A stretch of 64,000 bases of DNA from Flavipsychrobacter sp. (GTDB lineage: Bacteria; Bacteroidota; Bacteroidia; Chitinophagales; Chitinophagaceae), in contig JAEUVX010000009.1 in assembly GCA_016786615.1 (NCBI GenBank), positions 310,001 through 374,000 of the forward strand. The letters are read 5' to 3'. The translations under genes were made by a program, and so were the position numbers. Positions within the stretch are counted from its first letter, which is position 1. Every line of letters begins with the position of its first letter. The notes under the pieces are model-generated. The model saw only the letters and a program-made list of their open reading frames with translations, did no database searches and had not been told where the DNA came from. This document shows positions 24,952 to 34,128 of the stretch, one piece after another.

Positions 24952-25599
24952 ATGAAACAGATAGCGCTCGCCATATTGTTTTGTTTAGGTATCAATGCAG
25001 CATTTGCGCAGGATGATGTGCCGATGTACAGCAGTACGGGAAAGCCTGTGAAAGATGGTAAAGTAGCAAATCGGAAAGATGGTGGTTTTGATGCAAGCCG
25101 CATCATATTCGGAGGTGGTTTTGGTTTTGGTTTCGGTAATGTGACGAATATTAATGTAGCACCATTAGTAGGGTATCGTATTTCTGACCGTTTTTCTGCA
25201 GGTGTTGGTATGGGATATCAGTACATGAGGGTAAAAAATTATTTCTCGGTATTTGATGCAAGTAGCAATACTGTGTATAAACCATTTACTGCAAACATAT
25301 ATTCTCCGAGTGTATGGATGCGTTATGTACTCTGGAACAATATTTTTGCGCACGTGGAGTACGAACATAATTTCATGTCGTTCAAGGAATACTATAATAA
25401 TTATACAGTAAGTACAGATATATTAAGCAGGGATGTGAAGTATAATGCACCTTCATTGTTAGTTGGTGGTGGTATTCGTCAACCATTGTCAGATAGGGTT
25501 TCTATCATATTTCAGGGATTGTATGATGTAATTCAGGACGAGAAGAGTCCTTATAAGGGTACAATAGCGTTTCGTTTCGGTATTGTAGCAGGGTTTTAA
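24952..25599 (+). CDS. Predicted outer-membrane beta-barrel protein
   Basis: A 215-residue protein with a signal peptide (MKQIALAILFCLGINAAFA) cut before QDD. The mature part is rich in Gly and aromatics in alternating beta-strand patterns (GGFGFGFGN, VGYRISDRFSAGVGMGYQYM, SLLVGGGIRQPLSDRVSI) and ends in FRFGIVAGF, a typical C-terminal aromatic strand for BamA recognition. An eight-stranded barrel is likely. No specific function can be given. Confidence 0.75.
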   Translation: MKQIALAILFCLGINAAFAQDDVPMYSSTGKPVKDGKVANRKDGGFDASRIIFGGGFGFGFGNVTNINVAPLVGYRISDRFSAGVGMGYQYMRVKNYFSVFDASSNTVYKPFTANIYSPSVWMRYVLWNNIFAHVEYEHNFMSFKEYYNNYTVSTDILSRDVKYNAPSLLVGGGIRQPLSDRVSIIFQGLYDVIQDEKSPYKGTIAFRFGIVAGF

Positions 25600-25682
25600 T
25601 TATACTTTCCGAGGGTTGATAAGCTGCACGCATAAGTGTAGCGACATTCAACAAATCAATAAAAAGTGGCTATTTTCACGCC

Positions 25683-27152
25683 ATGAGTTCTGCATTATTG
25701 CTATCTATTGTTTTGGGGTATTTTGCCTTGCTGCTCGGCATTGCGTTTTATACTTCACGTCATTCCAATAACGAATCTTTTTTCATAGGCAACCGCAACA
25801 GTAAGTGGTGGGTGGTGGCTTTTGGCATGATAGGCACATCCCTGTCGGGCATGACTTTTATATCAGTGCCGGGAACGGTTGGGAAAGTGGGGTTTGATTA
25901 CTTCCAGGTAGTAATAGGTTATTGGTTAGGTTATTTTGCAGTAGCCTACATCTTGCTGCCCATTTATTACAAAATGCAGCTTACCTCTATCTATACTTAT
26001 CTGGAAAGGAGATTAGGTGTTACATCTTACAAAACCGGTGCGTTGTTCTTTATCATATCCCGCACACTTGGCGCAACGCTACGACTATACCTTGTAATAA
26101 AAGTGCTTGAGAAATTTGTGCTGGAAGATATGGGAATCTCTTTTGAGGTAACAGCTGTGGTAATACTGGCATTGATTCTGCTCTATACTTACAGGGGTGG
26201 TGTGAAAACTATTGTGTGGACAGATACATTGCAGACAACCTTTATGATACTGGCTTTACTGGTGTGTGTGGTATATATCATGAATTCATTGCATCTGGAT
26301 TTCGGCAGTACCTGGCAGGCAATGAAGGCGCAGGGATATACCAGGCTGGTGGGTACGGATGCGATGGCTCCTAACTTCTTTCTGAAGCAGGTATTGGGTG
26401 GTGCATTTATCACAATTGCAATGACAGGGCTTGACCAGGAAATGATGCAGAAAAATATCAGTGTAAGCAATCTGAAAGATTCGCAGAAGAATATGATAAC
26501 GTTTTGCTTCACACTGCTGGTAGCTAATTTTATCTTCCTGCTATTGGGTGGCTTGCTTTATCTGTATGCAAACGCAAATGGTATTACAGCAGCGGGAGAT
26601 GATATATTTCCTACGATAGCAGTACAAAGCGGCTTGCCATTTTTTATAACAGTATGTTTTATGATAGGCCTTGTGTCTGCATTGTTCCCGAGTGCAGATG
26701 GTGCGTTGACGGCACTTACCTCTTCTTTCTGTATTGATATACTGGGTTTGAAGCGCAGAACAGATTGGGATGAGAAACAACAATCGCGTGTAAGATTGAT
26801 TGTACATAATGCATTTGCAGTGATATTCCTTGCTTGTGTGTTTTTCTTCCGCGAAGTGGATAATGGCTCACTGATACAGATATTGCTGGTAGTAGCAGGC
26901 TACACATACGGGCCGTTACTGGCATTATTTTCATTCGGGATACTTACAAAGCGGGGTGTGCACCATGCAAGCGTACCGGTAATATGCGTGATAGCCCCTG
27001 TATTGTGTTATATACTGAAACAACATGACAAAGAATGGTTGGGCGGTTATGCAATAGGAACCGAACTATTGATAATTAATGCAGCATTGACCTTTACCCT
27101 CCTGTTCTTGTTTTCGAACAAAAACGGAACGAACGTACTAAAAGAGGCATAA
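25683..27152 (+). CDS. Sodium:solute symporter (SSS family)
   Basis: A 489-residue inner-membrane protein with about 13 hydrophobic segments. SSS markers include the N-terminal FFIGNRNSKWWVVAFGMIGTSLSG, TFISVPGTVG, the YRGGVKTIVWTDTLQT segment, and the FPSADGALTALTSSF block. It co-transports a solute with Na+; the substrate could be a sugar, amino acid or vitamin. The LOG-family gene follows after two bases. Confidence 0.92.
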   Translation: MSSALLLSIVLGYFALLLGIAFYTSRHSNNESFFIGNRNSKWWVVAFGMIGTSLSGMTFISVPGTVGKVGFDYFQVVIGYWLGYFAVAYILLPIYYKMQLTSIYTYLERRLGVTSYKTGALFFIISRTLGATLRLYLVIKVLEKFVLEDMGISFEVTAVVILALILLYTYRGGVKTIVWTDTLQTTFMILALLVCVVYIMNSLHLDFGSTWQAMKAQGYTRLVGTDAMAPNFFLKQVLGGAFITIAMTGLDQEMMQKNISVSNLKDSQKNMITFCFTLLVANFIFLLLGGLLYLYANANGITAAGDDIFPTIAVQSGLPFFITVCFMIGLVSALFPSADGALTALTSSFCIDILGLKRRTDWDEKQQSRVRLIVHNAFAVIFLACVFFFREVDNGSLIQILLVVAGYTYGPLLALFSFGILTKRGVHHASVPVICVIAPVLCYILKQHDKEWLGGYAIGTELLIINAALTFTLLFLFSNKNGTNVLKEA

Positions 27153-27154
27153 CT

Positions 27155-27853
27155 ATGAAAGATAAACTGACGAATATAAAACTACGCGACTGGACAGAAA
27201 CCCGCGCACACAGCAGCTGGCAGGTGTTTAAAATAATGGCAGAATTTGTGCAGGGGTTTGAAACCATGGCCAAGATAGGACCTTGTATATCCATCTTTGG
27301 CTCTGCACGTACCAAGCCGGGCCATAAGTATTATGAGATGACGGTGGAAGTGGCTAAAAGATTGGCAGAAGAAGGGTTTGGAATTATTACCGGCGGAGGC
27401 CCGGGCATTATGGAAGCTGGTAATAAAGGTGCAAACATGGCAGGCGGGCGTTCTGTCGGGTTGAATATAGAATTGCCTTTCGAGCAGCATGGCAATCCTT
27501 ACATAGATGCAGATAAGTCAATGAATTTTGATTACTTCTTTGTAAGAAAAGTAATGTTTGCCAAATACTCTCAGGGCTTTATTATGATGCCGGGCGGTTG
27601 GGGTACGATGGATGAGTTTTTTGAAGTGGCAACGTTAATACAAACGAAAAAATTCACTCAGACACCCATGATATGTATGGGCTCTGCATACTGGAAAGGC
27701 TTGATTCAATGGATGCGGGAAAGTATGCTGGATGGTGAAGGGTATATCAGTCCCGGAGACCTGGATATGATTAAAATATTTGATACTGCGGATGAAGTTG
27801 TAAATTATCTGCACGAGTTTTATTCTCATAATAAACTACAACCTAATTTCTGA
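27155..27853 (+). CDS. LOG-family protein (nucleotide 5'-monophosphate phosphoribohydrolase-like)
   Basis: A 232-residue protein with the Rossmann-like lysine-decarboxylase-like fold. The two family motifs are present: GGGPGIMEAGNKGA (from about 81) and PGGWGTMDE (146-154), matching the PGGxGTxxE site. LOG proteins cleave the N-glycosidic bond of AMP or cytokinin nucleotides; in bacteria the role is often nucleotide salvage. The stop overlaps the next gene's ATG (TGATG). Confidence 0.92.
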   Translation: MKDKLTNIKLRDWTETRAHSSWQVFKIMAEFVQGFETMAKIGPCISIFGSARTKPGHKYYEMTVEVAKRLAEEGFGIITGGGPGIMEAGNKGANMAGGRSVGLNIELPFEQHGNPYIDADKSMNFDYFFVRKVMFAKYSQGFIMMPGGWGTMDEFFEVATLIQTKKFTQTPMICMGSAYWKGLIQWMRESMLDGEGYISPGDLDMIKIFDTADEVVNYLHEFYSHNKLQPNF

Positions 27854-28506
27854 TGACTCAGGTATTGTTGCCGGTTGAGATTGATAAATATGCGGAAACA
27901 TACACCTCTGCAGAAAATGAAGCATTGGCAGCCCTTAACAGGGAAACGCATATTAAAGTGGAGTTGCCAGTAATGTTGTCGGGCAAACTGCAGGGTGGAT
28001 TGTTGCAAATGATAAGCCATATGGTGAAACCGCGTATAGTGTTGGAAATAGGCACTTATACAGGCTATTCAGCCATTTGTCTGGCGCAGGGATTAGTGGC
28101 AGGCGGGCATCTGCATACAATAGATATAAATGAAGAGTTGCAAGACATGTGTTTTCGTTACTTTTGTAAAGCAGGATTAGAGCATAAAATAACCCAACAT
28201 ATAGGTAAGGCTGCGGAGATAATACCTGACATCAATGAACAGTTCGATTTAGTGTTCATTGATGCCGATAAACAAAACTATCACTTGTATTACGATATGG
28301 TATTTGACAAAGTACCTGTCGGCGGCTTTATATTAGCAGACAATGTATTGTATAATGGCGAAGTAGTGTTGCCGGAGACAGAGCAGAGCAGGAATGCAAA
28401 GTCTATGCACGCATTTAATGAAAAAGTAAAAGCCGACAAACGAGTAGAACATGTATTGCTGCCTGTAAGGGATGGCATTATGATGGTAAGAAAAATTGAA
28501 AATTGA
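27853..28506 (+). CDS. O-methyltransferase (catechol OMT-like)
   Basis: A 217-residue SAM-dependent enzyme of the O-methyltransferase family 3. Motif I is VLEIGTYTGYSAICLAQ, then HTIDINEE, the metal-binding FDLVFIDADKQNYHLYYD and GGFILADNVLYNG. The family methylates catechols or related phenolics with Mg2+ or Ca2+; the acceptor here is unknown. Its ATG overlaps the LOG gene stop, so the two are translationally coupled. Confidence 0.92.
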   Translation: MTQVLLPVEIDKYAETYTSAENEALAALNRETHIKVELPVMLSGKLQGGLLQMISHMVKPRIVLEIGTYTGYSAICLAQGLVAGGHLHTIDINEELQDMCFRYFCKAGLEHKITQHIGKAAEIIPDINEQFDLVFIDADKQNYHLYYDMVFDKVPVGGFILADNVLYNGEVVLPETEQSRNAKSMHAFNEKVKADKRVEHVLLPVRDGIMMVRKIEN

Positions 28507-28530
28507 TTACTAACGTATTTGAATAAGTGT

Positions 28531-30576
28531 ATGAGAAAAGGTTTACTCAGTTGTGTGTTTGCAGCTATGGGCATGTATGCCAATGCTCAGGGCAAGGCAT
28601 ATGAAGAAAGGGCTAAGCAGTATATTGAACAATATAAACACCTGGCAGTAGCAGAGCAGAAACGTAGCGGGATACCTGCGGCCGTAACATTGGCGCAGGG
28701 AATACATGAAACCAGCGCAGGGAATAGCGAACTGGCTACTATGGCAAATAACCACTTCGGCATCAAGTGTAAAAAAGAATGGAAAGGTGAAACCTTTGCA
28801 CACACAGATGACGCTCCGAATGAATGTTTCAGGAAGTATAGCAGGGCCGAGGAGTCGTATAAAGACCACTCTGACTACCTGATGAAAAGTCCGAGGTATG
28901 CAGAGCTTTTTAAATTATCTACCACAGACTATGCAGCATGGGCAGTGGGCCTGAAACGCTGCGGATATGCTACCAATCCGCGTTATGCGCAGATGCTCAT
29001 AAAAATTGTAGAAGACTACAAATTGCAGGAGTATACGTATGCAGCACTGAATAATGTTGATATAAACGAAGTATCTCCGGAGAGGAAGGCAGAAGTGGTA
29101 CCTGAAGAAGATGCAAGAGGTATGTCTGCATCAGTTAAAAAACCTGTGAAAGAAGTAATTGTTGCCCCTGAAGTTGTTCGTACACCGGCAGTAGTTGCAC
29201 CAGTGGCAGCATCTGTACCTGCTACGGCAGCGATACCTGCACCAGCCATCGAAGACCCGCTTGCTGTAACAATGGAGGATATTGCTGCAGTACCGGAACT
29301 GCCTGTTGCAGAAACAACAACTAATGTATTCAAACCTGCTTACGGGCAAATGGTTCGTGTAAACGGATTGAAAGCAATATTTGCGCGCAAAGGTGATACG
29401 CCGCTTGAGTATGCATATAAAACAAGTATCCGCTACCAGAAGCTATTAGAGCTGAATGAGATAGATGAACGCCCTTTGCCGCATGATATGTACCTGTACC
29501 TGGAGCGAAAAAACACAAAGGGTGTTCGCCCGACACACATTGTGAAATCAGGTGAAACAACATTTGGTATTGCACAAGCAGAAGGTATGCAGGTAAAAAG
29601 CCTGATGGACATGAACATGCTGCAGCCCGGTGAAGAGCCTTATCCCGGTACGATACTTGAATTGCAAAAATACAGGGTATCGAAACCGGTAGTTGTAATT
29701 AAAAAGAAAGCTGCTCCTGTAGTATATACAAAGCCCACAGCGTATCCGCAGGTTGTTGCAACACCAAATGCTGCAACAGTCCCAACTACAAAAGTTGTAA
29801 AACAATCGAATAATATTGTAGTAACTGAAAATATAGAACAGCCTGTTTTTAACACTAGCCAAGCTGCAACAATACAGGAACATCAACCGACACCGGTTGT
29901 TGCCGAAATAGAGACACCTGCTGTGAAAGACACTGTATCAATAGAAGTTGTAAAAGAAGCACCTGTGGCAGATGCTGTAAATAAACCTGTAGCAGTGGTT
30001 GAACCCGCTGTGGTGCAAGCACCTTTGAAAGACACAGCGGCTGTAGTGAATGCTATACCTGAAAATGTTGCTGTTATCGATGCTCCTGCTAAACAACACG
30101 AAGTGCAGGCAGAAGTAAAGCAATTACCGATAGATGCTGTTGAGCCGGTAGCTGCAATAAATAAGCAAACGACATTGCCTACAGTTCAGCCTGTTGTTAC
30201 AGCAAAGACAGTAGATGTACCTGTAATAGAAGAAGAACCTAAAGACGAGCTTGACAGGCTGAAACGTAAATTTGACAAAGTAGTATATGCTAAGGATAAC
30301 GTAAGGACTGCACCGCCTGTAGTACAAACTGTTGCGGTAACCCCTCCCAAAACTGATACCATTAAAGCTGCTGTAAAAGAACCCGTAAAGCCGCTGGAAG
30401 CCTCTGTGCAAATACAACCATCAAACGATGCTACTAAGTATCATCTGGTGAAAAGAGGTGAAACAGGCTTTGCAATTGCAAAGAAATACGGAATAACGGT
30501 GAAGCAGCTGAATGACTGGAATAGCTTGAACTTTGGTGCTATACAGGAAGGGCAGAAGCTACGCGTAAAACCATAA
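28531..30576 (+). CDS. Exported glucosaminidase-domain protein with LysM repeats
   Basis: 681 residues from ATG 28531 (signal peptide MRKGLLSCVFAAMGMYANAQ). A TTG 12 bases earlier is less likely. Residues ~40-165 form a GH73-like glucosaminidase domain (AAVTLAQGIHETSAGNSELA, NNHFGIKC, YATNPRYAQML). A degenerate LysM (FARKGDT) and a LysM near residues 330-375 (HIVKSGETTFGIAQAEGM) follow. A long Val/Pro/Ala/Lys-rich linker leads to a final LysM (YHLVKRGETGFAIAKKYGI). It probably cleaves peptidoglycan. Five bases before hpt. Confidence 0.88.
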   Translation: MRKGLLSCVFAAMGMYANAQGKAYEERAKQYIEQYKHLAVAEQKRSGIPAAVTLAQGIHETSAGNSELATMANNHFGIKCKKEWKGETFAHTDDAPNECFRKYSRAEESYKDHSDYLMKSPRYAELFKLSTTDYAAWAVGLKRCGYATNPRYAQMLIKIVEDYKLQEYTYAALNNVDINEVSPERKAEVVPEEDARGMSASVKKPVKEVIVAPEVVRTPAVVAPVAASVPATAAIPAPAIEDPLAVTMEDIAAVPELPVAETTTNVFKPAYGQMVRVNGLKAIFARKGDTPLEYAYKTSIRYQKLLELNEIDERPLPHDMYLYLERKNTKGVRPTHIVKSGETTFGIAQAEGMQVKSLMDMNMLQPGEEPYPGTILELQKYRVSKPVVVIKKKAAPVVYTKPTAYPQVVATPNAATVPTTKVVKQSNNIVVTENIEQPVFNTSQAATIQEHQPTPVVAEIETPAVKDTVSIEVVKEAPVADAVNKPVAVVEPAVVQAPLKDTAAVVNAIPENVAVIDAPAKQHEVQAEVKQLPIDAVEPVAAINKQTTLPTVQPVVTAKTVDVPVIEEEPKDELDRLKRKFDKVVYAKDNVRTAPPVVQTVAVTPPKTDTIKAAVKEPVKPLEASVQIQPSNDATKYHLVKRGETGFAIAKKYGITVKQLNDWNSLNFGAIQEGQKLRVKP

Positions 30577-30580
30577 AGCA

Positions 30581-31120
30581 ATGACGGTAGTGCATGTACA
30601 GGACAAGCGTTTTGAAACCTACATTGGTAGTGTTGAAATAAATAAACGTGTAGCCGCATTGGCCGCACAACTGAATACAGATTATGTAGGTTTGAATCCT
30701 CTATTATTGGGCATACTCAACGGCTCCTTCATCTTTGCTGCAGATTTGTTCAGGAATATCACCGTACCTGCAGAGATATCATTTATCAAACTTGCTTCTT
30801 ATAAGGGGACTACATCTACCGGCAACGTAATTACTGCTATAGGGCTCGAAGAAAATATTGCAGGTCGGCACGTCATTATTGTTGAAGACATTATTGATAC
30901 AGGGAGAACGTTGCATAGCTTTTTGCCACAGGTAATGCTGCAACAGCCGGCATCATTAAAAATTGCTTGTTTCTTATCAAAACCTGATGCAAGAGAGTAT
31001 CAGGTAGATGCAGACTATATCGGGTTTGAGATTCCGAACAACTTTGTTGTAGGATACGGGCTTGATTATGACGGGCAGGGGCGTAACCTTCCTGATTTAT
31101 ATACACTCTGTACCGATTAG
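30581..31120 (+). CDS. hpt: Hypoxanthine phosphoribosyltransferase
   Basis: Salvages hypoxanthine (and often guanine) with PRPP. 179 residues, normal length. The PRPP-binding loop VEDIIDTGRT is at 101-110. LLGILNGSFIFAADL (about 42-56), FIKLASYKG and the purine-stacking YIGFEIPNNFVVGYGLDYD block near the C-terminus are present. It probably shares a transcript with the LysM protein. The end overlaps the mqnD end on the opposite strand by four bases. Confidence 0.95.
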   Translation: MTVVHVQDKRFETYIGSVEINKRVAALAAQLNTDYVGLNPLLLGILNGSFIFAADLFRNITVPAEISFIKLASYKGTTSTGNVITAIGLEENIAGRHVIIVEDIIDTGRTLHSFLPQVMLQQPASLKIACFLSKPDAREYQVDADYIGFEIPNNFVVGYGLDYDGQGRNLPDLYTLCTD

Positions 31121-31944
31121 TAGAAAATAGTATCTGGCATATCCGTAACGATACCGGCTTGATGGGCTTTGCGGAATAATATCTGGATGGCATTGCTCCC
31201 TTCTTCGCCAAGGTCTGTGGTATATTCATTCACGTACAGGTCTATATGCTTACGCATTACATCTTCTTCCATCTCCTGCGCATTGCATTGTACAAAAGAA
31301 GAAAGTTGCGGGTAGTTTTTCCATGAATATGCGAGGCTCTCTTTCATAATGGAATCTACTGCTGTTGCCAATTCACTGCCTGATTCTCTTTTTATTACAA
31401 TGCCACCGAGTGGTATGGCCGCATTCATTTCATTTTCCCACCAGTCGCCAAGGTCTATAAGTTTTACAAGGCCTTTTTGAGCATAGGTGAAGCGGCTTTC
31501 GTGGATGATTAGACCTGCATCAAATTTGTCTTCAAGCACTGCCTGTTCTATTTCATTGAAAAGAAGTTCAGTTTTATTTTTTGCTTCAGGGATTGCCAGC
31601 GAAAGTAAGAGATTGGCAGTTGTATTAGTACCTGGGATTGCTATACTGAAATCCGCAGCCATTGCAAGGTTTAGTTGCTGCTTGGCTATCAGCAGCGGGC
31701 CTACTCCTTTTCCCAATGCGCTACCGCTGTGTAAAAGAGCATATTTATCTACCGTATGCAGGAAGGTGTTGTAGCTTAATTTGGTAATATCCAGCTTGCC
31801 TGCCATCGCCCATTGATTCAGTGTTTCTACATCTTCCATTACATAGTCGAAAGACAAACCTTTTGTGTCAATCTTGCCATTAACCATTGCGTCAAATATA
31901 AAAGTATCGTTTGGGCAAGGGCTGAAACCGAGCGTTAATTTCAT
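31117..31944 (-). CDS. mqnD: 1,4-dihydroxy-6-naphthoate synthase (menaquinone, futalosine pathway)
   Basis: Converts cyclic dehypoxanthinyl futalosine to 1,4-dihydroxy-6-naphthoate. 275 residues with a periplasmic-binding-protein fold. Family markers are the N-terminal LTLGFSPCPNDTFIFDAMV, DVETLNQWAMAGKLDITKLS, SGSALGKGVGPLLIA and the LIIHESRFTYAQKGL segment. mqnB of the same pathway lies 1.4 kb away, so menaquinone is made by the futalosine route. Convergent with hpt. Confidence 0.95.
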   Translation of the reverse strand: MKLTLGFSPCPNDTFIFDAMVNGKIDTKGLSFDYVMEDVETLNQWAMAGKLDITKLSYNTFLHTVDKYALLHSGSALGKGVGPLLIAKQQLNLAMAADFSIAIPGTNTTANLLLSLAIPEAKNKTELLFNEIEQAVLEDKFDAGLIIHESRFTYAQKGLVKLIDLGDWWENEMNAAIPLGGIVIKRESGSELATAVDSIMKESLAYSWKNYPQLSSFVQCNAQEMEEDVMRKHIDLYVNEYTTDLGEEGSNAIQILFRKAHQAGIVTDMPDTIFY

Positions 31945-32044
31945 AAGATGATAAAATTACAACAGATAAACTGAAACGGCTGTTATACGGATATAATGGT
32001 TGTGTATAATGCGTTTATCTACCTGGCAAAAAAGAAAATTACTT

Positions 32045-32052
32045 TATCTTTG
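32045..32052 (+). promoter_or_regulatory. -7 element of tRNA-Pro
   Basis: TATCTTTG 37 bases before the tRNA-Pro 5' end. Between the two lies a small hairpin (AAAGAG / CTCTTT, 32063-32081) in the 5' leader, which RNase P would remove. Confidence 0.6.
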
Positions 32053-32089
32053 CACTCCCCAAAAAGAGTCATTGCTCTTTTTAACGGTT

Positions 32090-32166
32090 CGGGAAGTGGC
32101 GCAGCCCGGTAGCGCACTTGGATGGGGTTCAAGGGGTCGCAAGTTCGAATCTTGTCTTCCCGACCA
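32090..32166 (+). tRNA. tRNA-Pro (anticodon GGG)
   Basis: A 77-base cloverleaf including encoded CCA. The acceptor CGGGAAG/CTTCCCG has the C1-G72 pair characteristic of bacterial tRNA-Pro. Anticodon stem CTTGG/TCAAG around loop ATGGGGT gives anticodon GGG. The T-arm GCAAG TTCGAAT CTTGT is normal. A strong terminator follows. Confidence 0.95.
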
Positions 32167-32170
32167 TAAC

Positions 32171-32200
32171 AAAGGCTACTCAACTGAGTAGCCTTTGTTT
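32171..32200 (+). terminator. Terminator of tRNA-Pro
   Basis: A 12-bp inverted repeat (AAAGGCTACTCA / TGAGTAGCCTTT) with a two-base loop, then GTTT. It can also end folE transcripts from the other side. Confidence 0.8.
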
Positions 32201-32222
32201 ATAAAAAAGTATCCAAAATTAA

Positions 32223-32819
32223 TTAGTGCAAATCTGCAGCAATAAGCCTCAAAAATTCAGAGCGTGTTTCATTTTTTTCAAACTGTCCGCTAAAGGCTGA
32301 TGTAGTAGTAATGCTGTTTTGTTTTTGTACACCTCGCATCATCATACACAGGTGTTTGGCTTCTATTACCACAGCCACGCCAAGCGGGTTTAATGTTTCC
32401 TGTATAGCGTCGAGTATCTGGTGCGTAAGGCGTTCCTGCACCTGCAAGCGACGCGAAAAGCAATCCACGACACGCGCCAGTTTGCTGAGTCCGGTTATAT
32501 ATCCGTTTGGTATGTAAGCTATATGTGCTTTCCCGAAAAATGGCAGCATGTGGTGTTCGCACATAGAATATAGCTCTATGTCTTTTACGATTACCATCTC
32601 GCTGTATGATTCCTGAAATTTTGCGGCGTTCAATATCGCTTTAGCATCCATGTCATACCCTTGCGTCAGGTATTGCATAGCTTTGGCAACACGTTCAGGT
32701 GTTTTAAGTATGCCATCACGATTGGGGTCTTCTCCCAACTGCTCTATAGTGGAGCGATAATTTTCTATCAGTTTGGCCGTAACGGCTTCGTCGTAATGTT
32801 CCGTTTTATTGTAAGACAC
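32223..32819 (-). CDS. folE: GTP cyclohydrolase I
   Basis: Makes 7,8-dihydroneopterin triphosphate from GTP, the first step of folate and of pterin/queuosine routes. 198 residues. The zinc-site and family motifs are complete: [56 protein letters not shown]. The QueD/PTPS gene 25 bases upstream on the same strand uses the FolE product, so these two form a pterin operon. Confidence 0.97.
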   Translation of the reverse strand: MSYNKTEHYDEAVTAKLIENYRSTIEQLGEDPNRDGILKTPERVAKAMQYLTQGYDMDAKAILNAAKFQESYSEMVIVKDIELYSMCEHHMLPFFGKAHIAYIPNGYITGLSKLARVVDCFSRRLQVQERLTHQILDAIQETLNPLGVAVVIEAKHLCMMMRGVQKQNSITTTSAFSGQFEKNETRSEFLRLIAADLH

Positions 32820-32844
32820 GCGCGGTTAGTTCATTGATTAACAA

Positions 32845-33255
32845 TTACCCGAAATACTCGACGTATATACGTGGTGTTTCTACCAGTTTAATGGAATGCA
32901 TTGCTGCGCCGTTTTTTTCAATATGCGGCTTCAACTCGTCCCATATAGCCATTGCAAAATTTTCAGCACTGGTAAATTTACCTTTCATAAAGTCTACATC
33001 AAGGTTCAGATTCCTGTGGTCAACTCTTTCAACAATTACGTCTTTAATAAGTTCGCCCAATGTTTTGGCATTGAAAATAAAGCCAGTATCAGGGTGTGGA
33101 GTGCCTTTGACTGTAACATGCAACTCATAGTTGTGACCATGCCAGTTGGCGTTGGCACATTTGCCAAACACTTCAATATTCTTTTCTTCGCTCCAATGTT
33201 CGTTATAAAGCCTGTGGGCGGCATTAAAATGCTCCACACGTGTCAGGTAAACCAT
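32845..33255 (-). CDS. queD: 6-carboxytetrahydropterin synthase / 6-pyruvoyl-tetrahydropterin synthase family
   Basis: A 136-residue PTPS-fold enzyme. Zinc ligands are H14 (NAAHRL), H39 and H41 (WHGHNY). The catalytic cysteine is C33 in GKCANANWHGHNY, then TPHPDTGFIFNAKTL, DHRNLN and the E in VETPRIYVEY. The family uses dihydroneopterin triphosphate to give carboxytetrahydropterin (queuosine) or pyruvoyl-tetrahydropterin (BH4). With folE downstream, the queuosine role is likelier; no queC or queE is in the window. Confidence 0.88.
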   Translation of the reverse strand: MVYLTRVEHFNAAHRLYNEHWSEEKNIEVFGKCANANWHGHNYELHVTVKGTPHPDTGFIFNAKTLGELIKDVIVERVDHRNLNLDVDFMKGKFTSAENFAMAIWDELKPHIEKNGAAMHSIKLVETPRIYVEYFG

Positions 33256-33274
33256 TTCAGATAATTATATGCTG

Positions 33275-33305
33275 CAAAATTAGCTTTAGATAACGGTTTC
33301 GACAA
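33275..33305 (-). promoter_or_regulatory. Promoter of queD-folE
   Basis: On the minus strand TTG (33305-33303), a 20-base spacer and TAATTTTG (33282-33275), a good consensus match. The start codon lies 20 bases downstream. Confidence 0.72.
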
Positions 33306-33323
33306 AAAGTAGTTATTTGCAGT

Positions 33324-33998
33324 ATGAAGATACTGCTGATAGCAGCCACAGAGGCTGAAATAGCCCCATTGACAGAATATATAGCACACAATGGGACGGT
33401 GGTTGACGAGGGGTTGTATGATATTGGAGGGGCAACTATTTCAGTTTGTATAACAGGGGTTGGCGTTGTAGCCACGACGTATGCGCTTACCCGAAAGCTG
33501 AGAAATAGTTATGATATTGTGATACAGGCAGGTGTCGGGGGGGCTTTCCATAGTGATATTGGGTTAGGGGATGTTGTGATTGTGGAAACAGAGCAGTTTG
33601 CAGATTTAGGGGCGGAAGACCACGATGATTTTATAAATATTTTTGAACTGGGGCTGATTGCAAAAGATGTCCCACCGTTTTCGGGCACATATCTTAAAAT
33701 GGCTGATAATCGCTGGTTACAGGGGTTGGCGTTGAAAAAAGTAAGAGGTGTAACAGTAAGTACCGTGTCCGGGAACGAGAAGACTATCGGCAGAATAAGA
33801 AAAGCATTTGATGCGGATGTAGAAAGTATGGAAGGGGCTGCATTTCACTATGTATGTCTATGCGAGGGGGTGCCTTTTATACAGATAAGGGCGATATCGA
33901 ACTACGTTGAGCCAAGAGATAAATCAAAATGGCAGATGGGAAAAGCTATAAATAACCTGAATGAGGTACTGAAAACCTTTATAGACAGCCTTCAATAG
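33324..33998 (+). CDS. mqnB: Futalosine hydrolase
   Basis: Removes hypoxanthine from futalosine in menaquinone synthesis. 224 residues of the nucleoside-phosphorylase/MTA-nucleosidase fold. Markers: ILLIAATEAEIAPL, GVGVVATTYAL, VIQAGVGGAFHSDIGLGDVV and the catalytic region with VESMEGAAFHYVCL. Two nearby genes (queD-folE) are divergent. The freed hypoxanthine could be recycled by the hpt product encoded 2.2 kb away. Confidence 0.92.
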   Translation: MKILLIAATEAEIAPLTEYIAHNGTVVDEGLYDIGGATISVCITGVGVVATTYALTRKLRNSYDIVIQAGVGGAFHSDIGLGDVVIVETEQFADLGAEDHDDFINIFELGLIAKDVPPFSGTYLKMADNRWLQGLALKKVRGVTVSTVSGNEKTIGRIRKAFDADVESMEGAAFHYVCLCEGVPFIQIRAISNYVEPRDKSKWQMGKAINNLNEVLKTFIDSLQ

Positions 33999-34082
33999 AC
34001 TGATAACAGGGTGCAATGTTGAAAACTGCTATGGTTATTAACAGTTTAAAGCCCTGAAATTTGGATAGTACTTTATGTTGTA

Positions 34083-34090
34083 TATATTTG
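34083..34090 (+). promoter_or_regulatory. -7 element of the PUR-domain gene
   Basis: TATATTTG about 38 bases before the GTG start at 34129; no clean -33 TTG. Confidence 0.5.
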
Positions 34091-34128
34091 TCTCCGTACA
34101 ATAACTAATAAACTAAAAAACAAGAACA

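Noticed and set aside
32000-32191. Short plus-strand frame across tRNA-Pro
   Set aside because: Its peptide is a translation of the tRNA-Pro gene and its terminator, not a protein.
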